From Microbulbifer sp. SAOS-129_SWC (GTDB lineage Bacteria; Pseudomonadota; Gammaproteobacteria; Pseudomonadales; Cellvibrionaceae): a stretch of 64,000 nt of DNA. The stretch covers positions 1,439,501 through 1,503,500 of the forward strand of contig NZ_CP155567.1 of the NCBI RefSeq assembly GCF_039696035.1, given 5' to 3'. The notes under the pieces are model-generated. The model worked only from the letters and a program-made list of their open reading frames with translations, did no database searches and had not been told where the DNA came from. Below, in pieces: positions 27,972-35,182 of the stretch. How positions within the stretch are numbered: the stretch's first letter is position 1; the number at the start of each line of letters is the position of its first letter. The translations under genes and the position numbers were made by a program.

Positions 27972-29393
27972 TTATTGCACTTCGGGCAGCATGATCGGCT
28001 GCGTCAGTGCGGCCAGGCTTTCCCTGGCTCCGACGCACTCGCCGGTCAGGGCGAAACCGGCAATAACGCCATGGCAGGTCTTGAATACGGCCCTGACGCC
28101 TTCTGCGGTATCCTGCTCGATGATCCACCCCCCTTTGACATCCGCGGCGGGCGGGTGACTGACAACCGGAAAGACGGTGGTTTTAATCAATACCGGCATG
28201 GTTCCATAGCAGACCCGGGTAGGATTGCCGGTGAGGGTTTTGGCCAGGGCGCGGGCGCATGCCATCAGGGGGGCGACATACACCAGCACATGCCCGTCAA
28301 CCTCGGCGCAATCCCCCAGCGCATAGATGTTCTCTGCACTGGTCTGCAGTTCCCGATCGACGACAATACCGCGATTGACGGCCAGTCCCGCAGCGCTGGC
28401 CAGTTCCGTGCGCGGCCGCACACCGACGGCGCACAGTATGATGTCGGCACGGAGAATTTCCCCATTGCGCAGGGTGACGGACACACCCTCGCCGTCAGCT
28501 GGGTGCGCGACGGTTTTCACTACCGTCCCGAAATGAAAGCGTACCCCGGCTTTCTCCAGAGCCCGCTGTACGGACTGTGAAGCCGGTGGCGGCAGCAGGG
28601 TCGCCAGTGCGGTTGCCATCGGGTCGACCACTTCCACTTCATATCCGGACAGGATCAGGTCATTGGCATATTCACAGCCGATCAGGCCGGCACCGATCAC
28701 CAGTACTTTCCTGACACCGTCCATGGACGCGCGAAAACGTGTGTAGTCGGTCAGATCATTGATGGAATAAACGTGCTCTGTGGCATTCCCTGCCAGCGGC
28801 AGCTCTGCGCATGCCGCGCCGGTGGCGAGCACCAGTTGGCGATAGCCGAGCGTTCGTGCGTCTTCCGGCTGTTGGCTGAACCGCACCACACGGGCTCGAG
28901 TATCAATCGCCGTGACGTGGCAGAAAGTACGCACTTCGATATTCAGCTCGCCGGCCATATCCAGTGCCGAGGCGCTGGACATCTGTTCCGGCGTTAGCGC
29001 GCGATGAAAGCCTGTGGACAGCAATGGCTTGGAATAAAAGCGACCGTCGTCTGCCGTGAGCAGCACGACGGGTATCTGCTTGTCGTGTTTGCGAATCTCC
29101 CGGGCCAGGTTATAGCCGGCCAGCCCTGAGCCGACAATGACGATCGGCTCGGCGGTTGCGTCGGTGGATTCGCGGCTTTGGTCGGTGATGGCTTCGGTGG
29201 CCGCTGCTTCCTGAGGCTCACAGACCAACACCATTTCGAAATCCGCCTTGCTGACGCCGCACTCCGGGCAGAGCCAGTCTTCGGGGATATCCTCCCAGCG
29301 TGTTCCGGGCAGAATGTCATCTTCGGGCCAGCCATCCGCTTCGTTGTACACCCAGCCACAGACCAGGCATTCCCAGATTCTGTAATTCGCCAT
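27972..29393 (-). CDS. Rubredoxin-rubredoxin reductase fusion (FAD/NAD(P)H-dependent)
   Basis: A 473-residue two-domain electron carrier. Residues 1-55 are a rubredoxin with the iron ligands C9, C12, C42 and C45 (ECLVCG and LCPECG). After a linker of about 28 residues rich in Ala/Glu/Thr comes a FAD-binding Rossmann start ([16 protein letters not shown]), then a second NAD(P)-binding fold ([17 protein letters not shown]) and the [13 protein letters not shown] segment. Separate rubredoxin and reductase proteins normally feed alkane hydroxylases. Here no AlkB-type gene is visible, so the partner may be an oxygenase elsewhere in the regulon or outside the window. Confidence 0.92.
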   Translation of the reverse strand: MANYRIWECLVCGWVYNEADGWPEDDILPGTRWEDIPEDWLCPECGVSKADFEMVLVCEPQEAAATEAITDQSRESTDATAEPIVIVGSGLAGYNLAREIRKHDKQIPVVLLTADDGRFYSKPLLSTGFHRALTPEQMSSASALDMAGELNIEVRTFCHVTAIDTRARVVRFSQQPEDARTLGYRQLVLATGAACAELPLAGNATEHVYSINDLTDYTRFRASMDGVRKVLVIGAGLIGCEYANDLILSGYEVEVVDPMATALATLLPPPASQSVQRALEKAGVRFHFGTVVKTVAHPADGEGVSVTLRNGEILRADIILCAVGVRPRTELASAAGLAVNRGIVVDRELQTSAENIYALGDCAEVDGHVLVYVAPLMACARALAKTLTGNPTRVCYGTMPVLIKTTVFPVVSHPPAADVKGGWIIEQDTAEGVRAVFKTCHGVIAGFALTGECVGARESLAALTQPIMLPEVQ

Positions 29394-29486
29394 CGTGATA
29401 CTACCCTTTCCTTCTTATTTTACGGTTTGCCATTGAGCTGTGCGCAGCGCGCAAAAGGCGATGCCGGGCGACGGGGGCAGGGCGCG

Positions 29487-30968
29487 TCAACCCTTGAGCA
29501 TTTGCTGAATAGTTTTTTCTGTCTTGTCATTAAACGGCGGGCTCATGCCGGTCATGGCAGCGATATCCAGTTTGGACTGGCGAAAGATCGATTTTGTATG
29601 GCTGAAAGTCCTGAATCCATCGAATCCGTGGTAACACCCCATGCCACTTTGACCCACCCCACCAAACGGCAGGTCTTCCTGGCTCACGTGCATGACCACA
29701 TCGTTGATGGTGACTCCACCGGAGGTGGTTCGATCGAGAACCGTTCTTTCCTCGCGCGGGTCATGTCCGAAATAGTACAGGCCGAGTGGGCGCGGCCTAC
29801 GGTTGATATAATGGAGAGCGTCACCCATGTTTTGATAGGTCATAACCGGCAGCAATGGGCCAAAGATTTCCTCTTGCATGATCAGCATGTCGTCGGTGAC
29901 ATTCAGCAGCAGTGTTGGTGGCATCTTGTGGTAGGGCTGGCTCTCAAAGGACTCGCTGGCGGGGTTGATCTCGATAATTGTTGCCCCCTTTGCTTTCGCG
30001 TCAGCGAGGTAGGATTGCAGGCGCTGGTAGTGGCGCTCGTTAACGATTGATGTGTAGTCGGGGTTATGCAGCAGGCTGGGCAGCATTTTCGCGACCGAGG
30101 TTTTGAAGCCCGCAATATAGTGCTGCAGTTGGTCCTCATGGACAAAGCAGTAATCCGGCGCCAGGCAGATCTGGCCAGCGTTGGTGATTTTTCCCCATAT
30201 AATGCGATCGCATGCCAGCGCCGTGTTTGCGCTCTTGCCGATAATCACCGGTGACTTCCCACCCAGCTCCAGGGTTACCGGGACGAGGTTCCGTGCGGCC
30301 GCGGCCAGCACATGTCGAGCAATGGAAGTGGCGCCGGTGAAAATCAGGTGGTCGAAGGGCAGGCTGCTAAATGCCTCGCCAATTTCAGGCCCGCCGGTGA
30401 CCACCGCGACCTCACTGGGATCGAATGCCTCCGCCACCATGCGCTGCATCAGCGCGGAGGTGTTCGGGGTAAATTCCGATGGCTTGATCATCGCCCGGTT
30501 TCCCGCTGCGAGCGCCTGTGCCAGTGGTGCAAATGCCAGGTTCACAGGGAAGTTCCACGGGCTGATGATGCCAATGACCCCCAGAGGCTGGTATTCAATG
30601 CGGGAGCGCGCCCCGAATAAGTTCAGGGGGAAAAGGGTGCTGCGTTTTTGCGGGCGCATCCATTTTTTGACATGTTTCCGGGCGTGCTGCAGCGGCGCAA
30701 TTCCCGCCGCCACGTCCATCAGCTTGCTGTGTTGCAGTGGGCGATGGCCGAAGTCCTGCCGCAGCGCTTCGGCGATGTCGTCCTGATATTTCTGAAGCTG
30801 GGCGATGGCCCGGTCGATACGATCGATGCGGGTTTTGGCTGACACCGCGCCCTCGGCCTCGAAGGACGCCTTTTGTGCGGCGAGGATGCGGTCGAGGTGC
30901 CCGGCGTCCGGGGCTTGCGGTTGGTCAGGGGCTTTGCTGGCGACGTCCTGTTCTGGCGTAGAGTACAC
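29487..30968 (-). CDS. Aldehyde dehydrogenase, coniferyl-aldehyde-dehydrogenase-like
   Basis: A 493-residue NAD(P)-dependent aldehyde dehydrogenase of the class 3-like group. GIISPWNFPVNLAFAPLAQALAAGNRAMIKPSE, the glutamate in LELGGKSPVII and the catalytic cysteine in NAGQICLAPDY are conserved. Length and the C-terminal FSHTKSIFRQSKLD resemble coniferyl aldehyde dehydrogenases. The start is a GTG at 30968 preceded by AAAGGGA; a TTG at 31031 would extend it without a binding site. It heads the minus-strand operon down to the hydrolase, and an inverted-repeat operator lies 89 bases upstream. It fits oxidation of an aldehyde produced by double-bond cleavage. Confidence 0.88.
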   Translation of the reverse strand: MYSTPEQDVASKAPDQPQAPDAGHLDRILAAQKASFEAEGAVSAKTRIDRIDRAIAQLQKYQDDIAEALRQDFGHRPLQHSKLMDVAAGIAPLQHARKHVKKWMRPQKRSTLFPLNLFGARSRIEYQPLGVIGIISPWNFPVNLAFAPLAQALAAGNRAMIKPSEFTPNTSALMQRMVAEAFDPSEVAVVTGGPEIGEAFSSLPFDHLIFTGATSIARHVLAAAARNLVPVTLELGGKSPVIIGKSANTALACDRIIWGKITNAGQICLAPDYCFVHEDQLQHYIAGFKTSVAKMLPSLLHNPDYTSIVNERHYQRLQSYLADAKAKGATIIEINPASESFESQPYHKMPPTLLLNVTDDMLIMQEEIFGPLLPVMTYQNMGDALHYINRRPRPLGLYYFGHDPREERTVLDRTTSGGVTINDVVMHVSQEDLPFGGVGQSGMGCYHGFDGFRTFSHTKSIFRQSKLDIAAMTGMSPPFNDKTEKTIQQMLKG

Positions 30969-31056
30969 GGTGGGATTCCCTTTCTTTTGCTGGTATGACC
31001 CGGCACGTGGATGATGTTCCTCTCGGTTCAAATTCTATTTCAATTTCCTCCGCAAT

Positions 31057-31080
31057 AAAACAGTCTGGCCTGATTGTTTT
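31057..31080. promoter_or_regulatory. Inverted-repeat operator, AAAACAGT-N8-ATTGTTTT
   Basis: The half-sites AAAACAGT and ATTGTTTT (one mismatch to perfect dyad) are separated by CTGGCCTG. The same half-sites recur in six other intergenic regions of this window, including the leader of the TetR gene at 32560-33249. Placed in a divergent promoter region, it can control both flanking transcripts. Confidence 0.75.
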
Positions 31081-31122
31081 GTATGGGGCCTTCTGGTAGT
31101 GTTGAGTCACTGACAGTTGTCA

Positions 31123-31144
31123 CCAGCGTGGCTGGACACGCTGG
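31123..31144. repeat. Perfect inverted repeat, 8-bp arms
   Basis: CCAGCGTG (31123-31130) and CACGCTGG (31137-31144) are separated by GCTGGA. No T-tract follows, so a terminator is unlikely. It differs from the AAAACAGT operator and could bind another regulator or form an RNA hairpin in the leader of the downstream acyl-CoA dehydrogenase. Confidence 0.5.
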
Positions 31145-31245
31145 ATGTGAACGTCGCGGCGCCCGGTAACCCATGAATAGACGGCAAACCGGGCCAGGCA
31201 GACCCTGCACCCCAGCAATCGGGATAATCGCGTAACAGGCTAGCT

Positions 31246-32361
31246 ATGGACTTTTCACTCACCGAAGAACAGATGCTGTTGAAAGACAGTGTGGAAAAAT
31301 TCGTGCGGGATCATTGTGGAGTAGAGCGCCACCGCCGATTGGCCGGCACCGAGTTGGGGTTCGATCCGGATGCCTGGGGTCAGTTCGCCGAGCTGGGCTG
31401 GCTGTGCATGCCATTCTCCGAAGCGCTGGGTGGCTTCGGTGGCGGGGCCGTCGATACCATGGTCATGACGGAAGCGATGGGGCGTGGGCTGGTCCGGGAG
31501 CCGTTCCTGACCACGGTGGTGACCTGTGGCGGTTTTTTGCAGCACGCGGGCAGTGGTGCCCAGCAGGACCGCTATGTAGCCGGTATCATCGATGGTCGCA
31601 CGCAGTGGGCGTTTGCCTTCGCCGAGTCGCGCGGTGGTTATGACCTGGAATGCGTATCCACCCGTGTGACAGCTGCCCCGGGCGGCTATCGCCTGAGTGG
31701 CAAGAAGTTGGCAGTGCTCAACGGCCACTGTGCCGACTTCCTGATTGTGACCGCCGAGAGCGAGGCGGGGCTCGGACTATTTATTGTCGATGCAGAGGCG
31801 CAAGGCGTAATGCGCACTCCTTTCACTGCGGTGGATGGCAGCCGTGGTGCGCACATTGAATTCGCGAGCGTCACTCTGACCCCGGGGCAGCAATTGGGCG
31901 CCGCGGGGGAGGCCAGTGGTCACATCGAGAAAGTCCTCGCGATGACAACCGTCGCAATGGGCGGTGAAGCGCTGGGGGCAATGCAGGTATTACTGGATAC
32001 CACGGTTGAATACACCAGGACGCGGGAGCAGTTTGGCCAGCCGATTGGCAAGTTCCAGGCGCTCCAGCACCGCATGGCCGATATGTACCTGAAAATAGAG
32101 GAAGCCCGTTCCCTGTTATTCTATGCGGCCATCCTGCTGGACGAGGGCAGCGCCGATGCTGCCCGGGCCTGCGCTGCGCTCAAGCTTAAAATTGCTGAAG
32201 CCGGCCGCCATGTATCCCAGGAGGCGGTGCAGCTGCACGGCGGCATTGGTATGACCGATGAGTTAATTGTGGGCCATCACTTCAAGCGGCTGTTGTTGCT
32301 GGGCATGCTCTACGGCGATGAGGAATACCAACTGCAGAAGTATATGGCCTTGGCGGCATAA
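31246..32361 (+). CDS. Acyl-CoA dehydrogenase, FadE/pimeloyl-CoA dehydrogenase small-subunit-like
   Basis: A 371-residue member of the acyl-CoA dehydrogenase family. The N-terminus MDFSLTEEQMLLKDSVEKFVRDH and the C-terminal QLHGGIGMTDELIVGHHFKRLLLL resemble the small subunits of heteromeric dehydrogenases (pimeloyl-CoA and steroid side-chain FadE types). The usual AMTEP block reads AFAESRGGYDLECV, which is weaker in the FAD/substrate loop. No obvious large-subunit partner is adjacent, so it may pair with a distant protein or act alone. It is monocistronic, divergent from the aldehyde dehydrogenase operon and convergent with the TetR gene. Confidence 0.88.
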   Translation: MDFSLTEEQMLLKDSVEKFVRDHCGVERHRRLAGTELGFDPDAWGQFAELGWLCMPFSEALGGFGGGAVDTMVMTEAMGRGLVREPFLTTVVTCGGFLQHAGSGAQQDRYVAGIIDGRTQWAFAFAESRGGYDLECVSTRVTAAPGGYRLSGKKLAVLNGHCADFLIVTAESEAGLGLFIVDAEAQGVMRTPFTAVDGSRGAHIEFASVTLTPGQQLGAAGEASGHIEKVLAMTTVAMGGEALGAMQVLLDTTVEYTRTREQFGQPIGKFQALQHRMADMYLKIEEARSLLFYAAILLDEGSADAARACAALKLKIAEAGRHVSQEAVQLHGGIGMTDELIVGHHFKRLLLLGMLYGDEEYQLQKYMALAA

Positions 32362-32559
32362 ACGGTTGGGCGCCCTGCACAGGTGATTGCCCGCCTGGGG
32401 CGCTGCAGTCTTTTAGTGACCAGCCACCAGCCACCGATTGGGGAAAAGGTTCGCCTGGATGTGTTCCTGCCATCGCATAAAAGCTGCCAGCGCGGCTTGC
32501 CGGGCTGGCATATGGAGGGCGCCGTGAATCGATTTCGGCCACGCAGCGACTTGTCGGGA

Positions 32560-33249
32560 TCAGGGCTTTTTCGTGTGGCGTGATATCGCGGTCTGGCCCT
32601 TGTCGGAAAAAATTTCTTCCAGTCGGTCTCCCAGATAGTCCAGCAACCGGTCAATTCTCTGGTCCTTATTCTTTCCCCACTGGCCGACGGCCATGCCTTC
32701 CATCAGGTATTTGGTAATGTCCATGGCGAGAAAGTAGAGATCGCCGCGATCATTCCATTCCTTGAACATTTCCTTGTTGGATTCGTGCACATGCTCTTCA
32801 AAGCGGGATACGGAGCTTTCCAGAATTGCGTTGAGCTCGGGATCGGTCCGTCCGGCCACGCACAGCTCGTGATACACGACAGCCAGGTCACCGGTGAGGT
32901 GATCCCAGTAGGCGTCCAGCCCCGCGCGGCGGCGATCCTTGCCTTTCAGCTTTTTCGGAATCAGGGACACCCGTTGCGTGTAGTCATCGAGTAGCTTCTG
33001 GTGGAGATATTCAACTGTCGCCTGGATTAATTCCGTCTTGGAGGGGAAGTGGTGCAGCATTGCACCCCGTGAGACACCCGCGGCATCGGCGACCTTGGCC
33101 GTGGTTACGTTGGAATAGCCGAGGTTGAGAAAGCAGTCGATGGCGGCTTCCAGAATACGGTCGCGCGTCATTGCGCTTTTCTGGGACTGCCAGCTAACGC
33201 CTTCCTCGTTCTTAACGCGTTTGGACTTGGGTGATTTAACTGCGGTCAT
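32560..33249 (-). CDS. TetR-family transcriptional regulator
   Basis: A 229-residue repressor-type regulator. After a 28-residue basic N-terminal extension comes the helix-turn-helix (RDRILEAAIDCFLNLGYSNVTTAKVADAAGVSRGAMLHHFPSKTELI, residues 30-75). The all-helical C-terminal domain (about 90-225) is of the type that binds acyl-CoA or small hydrophobic ligands; no ligand can be named. The gene stands alone between convergent and same-strand catabolic units. An inverted repeat with the shared regulon half-sites lies 30 bases before its ATG, downstream of a TATAAT box, which supports autorepression and makes it the best candidate for binding all seven repeats. Confidence 0.92.
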   Translation of the reverse strand: MTAVKSPKSKRVKNEEGVSWQSQKSAMTRDRILEAAIDCFLNLGYSNVTTAKVADAAGVSRGAMLHHFPSKTELIQATVEYLHQKLLDDYTQRVSLIPKKLKGKDRRRAGLDAYWDHLTGDLAVVYHELCVAGRTDPELNAILESSVSRFEEHVHESNKEMFKEWNDRGDLYFLAMDITKYLMEGMAVGQWGKNKDQRIDRLLDYLGDRLEEIFSDKGQTAISRHTKKP

Positions 33250-33278
33250 TACTTTGTGATCCCAACATTCGAAGAACC

Positions 33279-33298
33279 AAAACAGTGCAGACTGTTTT
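33279..33298. promoter_or_regulatory. Inverted-repeat operator in the TetR leader, AAAACAGT-N4-ACTGTTTT
   Basis: A perfect 8-bp dyad with GCAG as spacer. It lies 30 bases upstream of the TetR ATG and about 14 bases downstream of the probable transcription start, where bound repressor would block elongation. The half-sites equal those at the other operators, but the spacer is four bases instead of eight. Confidence 0.75.
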
Positions 33299-33318
33299 AA
33301 GCAGGAGGTACTGGGTTA

Positions 33319-33324
33319 ATTATA
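33319..33324 (-). promoter_or_regulatory. -10 element of the TetR gene (TATAAT)
   Basis: On the minus strand TATAAT is read at 33324-33319. The -35 region is poor (a T-run about 17 bases upstream). The expected start near 33312 leaves a leader of about 60 bases containing the operator. Confidence 0.5.
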
Positions 33325-33524
33325 AGCGAAACCTGACAGGGAAAAAATGGCATTACGCGATAGTCCGTAAATAAGCAGTGAAACTGTCCGGGTTGTTTTT
33401 TGATCATGGCATTTGAAGGCCGCACCTTGCTCCTGGTCCGCCTTTAGCGCGGCTTCGGTCTCGGTATGCTTGTTTGGTCATAATTGTTGTTTTTTATAGT
33501 ACGAACCTTCGACCGCAGTGGATG

Positions 33525-33565
33525 AAAAAAGCCCCCGCAATACGCCATTGGCAATTGTAGGGGGC
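33525..33565 (-). terminator. Rho-independent terminator of the semialdehyde dehydrogenase gene
   Basis: On the minus strand GCCCCC at 33565-33560 pairs with GGGGGC at 33536-33531. Inner bases ACAAT/ATTG add pairing, and six T residues follow. It lies about 70 bases beyond the stop of the aldehyde dehydrogenase at 33632. Confidence 0.8.
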
Positions 33566-33631
33566 CGTAAGGGAGAGAGGATAGGTTGCCCGGATTTGCT
33601 GCTGACCCGGGTATTGGCGGCGCGGGGCCGG

Positions 33632-35098
33632 TTAAGGGGTTATCCCGCCCATGCACAGGTATTTGATTTCCAGGTAGTCATCGATGCCGTATTTGGAGCC
33701 CTCGCGGCCGATACCCGACTCCTTGACCCCGCCAAACGGCGCGACTTCGGTGGAGATAATGCCTTCATTGATACCGACGATGCCGTAATCCAGCGCTTCG
33801 CTGACACGCCATATCCGCCCGATATCGCGGGCATAAAAATAGGCGGAAAGTCCATAAGGGGTGTCGTTGCTCATGCGGATGGCTTCCGCTTCCGTCTTGA
33901 ACTTGAGTATCGGTGCTACCGGGCCGAAGATTTCCTCGTTGTACACGTCCATACTGTTATCCACCCCGGTTAATACCGTGGGTTGGTAAAAATAGCCGCC
34001 ATTTGCCGTGGAGCCCCGACCGCCAATCAGTACCTGGGCACCGCTGTTCACCGCCTGATCCACCAGCTCGTTGACTTTCCGGTATGCCCACTCGTTGATC
34101 AGTGGCCCAATGGTGACACCTTCCTCTGATCCGTCTCCGGTCTTGAGTGCGCTGACAGCGGTAAGAAACTTGTCGACAAAAGCCTCGAAGACGCCTTCCT
34201 GTACCAGAATGCGATTGGCGCACACGCAGGTTTGCCCTGCATTGCGAAACTTCGATGCCATCAGGCCGGCAACGGCGGCATCCAGGTCGGCATCCTCGAA
34301 GACGACAAACGGCGCATTGCCGCCCAGCTCCATGGAGGTCTTTTTGATGCTACCGGCACATTGTGCCATCAGTGCCCTGCCGATTACGGTGGAGCCGGTA
34401 AAAGTAAGCTTGCGAATGATGCTATTGCTGGTCATCTCGCGGCCGATCTCGCGCGCGTGGTCACCGGCGACCACGCTGAAGACCCCCGGCGGAATACCTG
34501 CCTCCTCACCGAGCCGGGCCAGCGCCAGTGCACATAGCGGGGTTTCTGTGGCCGGTTTCAACACGATGGTGCAGCCAGCTGCCAGAGCGGGTGCCACCTT
34601 GCGTGTGATCATCGCAATGGGGAAGTTCCAGGGTGTGATTGCCGCGACAACACCGATAGGCTGTTTCAGTGTGACGATGCGTTGCGCCGGATTATTGGCC
34701 GCAATGGTATCGCCATAAATACGCCGACCTTCTTCCGCAAACCATTCGACAAATGCTGCACCGTAAGCGACTTCACCGCGGGACTCAGCGAGCGGCTTGC
34801 CCTGTTCGGCGGTCATGAGCCTGGCCAGATCTTCCTGGTTGTCCATGATCAGCCGGAACCATCGCTTGAGTACGGCCGAGCGTTCCTTGGCCACCAGGTT
34901 GCGCCAGCTCTGAATGGCTCTGTCGGCGGCCTCGATGGCGCGACGCGTTTCTGCAGCGCCGGCGTTGGGGATGCTGGCAATCGGCTGGTTGTTGGCTGGA
35001 TTTACCACCTGCACGGTATCGCCACTATCGGCGTCGACCCACTCACCGTTGATATACAGCTGCGTACGTAACAGGGATTTATTCGAAAGCTCTGGCAT
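33632..35098 (-). CDS. NAD(P)-dependent succinate-semialdehyde dehydrogenase-like aldehyde dehydrogenase
   Basis: A 488-residue aldehyde dehydrogenase of the GabD group. PWNFPIAMITRKVAPALAAGCTIVLKPA, the base in MELGGNAPFVVFEDADLD and the nucleophile in NAGQTCVCANR (two cysteines three apart) are conserved. The C-terminal PFGGVKESGIGREGSKYGIDDYLEIKYLC is typical of succinate or glutarate semialdehyde dehydrogenases. The real substrate here may be another short aldehyde acid from the local pathway. It follows the molybdopterin oxidoreductase gene by 84 bases on the same strand and ends at a strong terminator. Confidence 0.9.
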   Translation of the reverse strand: MPELSNKSLLRTQLYINGEWVDADSGDTVQVVNPANNQPIASIPNAGAAETRRAIEAADRAIQSWRNLVAKERSAVLKRWFRLIMDNQEDLARLMTAEQGKPLAESRGEVAYGAAFVEWFAEEGRRIYGDTIAANNPAQRIVTLKQPIGVVAAITPWNFPIAMITRKVAPALAAGCTIVLKPATETPLCALALARLGEEAGIPPGVFSVVAGDHAREIGREMTSNSIIRKLTFTGSTVIGRALMAQCAGSIKKTSMELGGNAPFVVFEDADLDAAVAGLMASKFRNAGQTCVCANRILVQEGVFEAFVDKFLTAVSALKTGDGSEEGVTIGPLINEWAYRKVNELVDQAVNSGAQVLIGGRGSTANGGYFYQPTVLTGVDNSMDVYNEEIFGPVAPILKFKTEAEAIRMSNDTPYGLSAYFYARDIGRIWRVSEALDYGIVGINEGIISTEVAPFGGVKESGIGREGSKYGIDDYLEIKYLCMGGITP

Positions 35099-35182
35099 CG
35101 ACGACCTCGACCGGTAAATGTTGTATCACTTGTAGCTGGCTACAGTGTTCAGTGAGAAGAGTAGGGTGCCCGAGAGCGCAGG

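Larger units (their letters stand above)
30969..31245. other. Divergent control region with two inverted repeats
   Basis: The 277 bases separate the aldehyde-dehydrogenase operon (minus) from an acyl-CoA dehydrogenase (plus). They hold the regulon-type operator at 31057-31080 and a separate perfect repeat, CCAGCGTG-N6-CACGCTGG, at 31123-31144. No gene is seen. Confidence 0.7.
33250..33631. other. Leader/promoter region of the TetR gene and terminator of the upstream gene
   Basis: The 382 bases hold, from right to left on the minus strand, the terminator of the aldehyde dehydrogenase at 33525-33565, a stretch of about 200 bases in which I see no gene, a TATAAT -10 box at 33324-33319, and the operator at 33279-33298. 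No small gene is supported. Confidence 0.7.

Noticed and set aside
32370..32403. GCGCCC/GGGCGC pairing after the acyl-CoA dehydrogenase
   Set aside because: A 22-base loop and no proper T-tract make a terminator call too weak.
33376..33408. AAACTGT and TTGTTTT upstream of the TetR operator
   Set aside because: The left arm is reversed in sequence relative to the consensus and the spacing does not fit either class.
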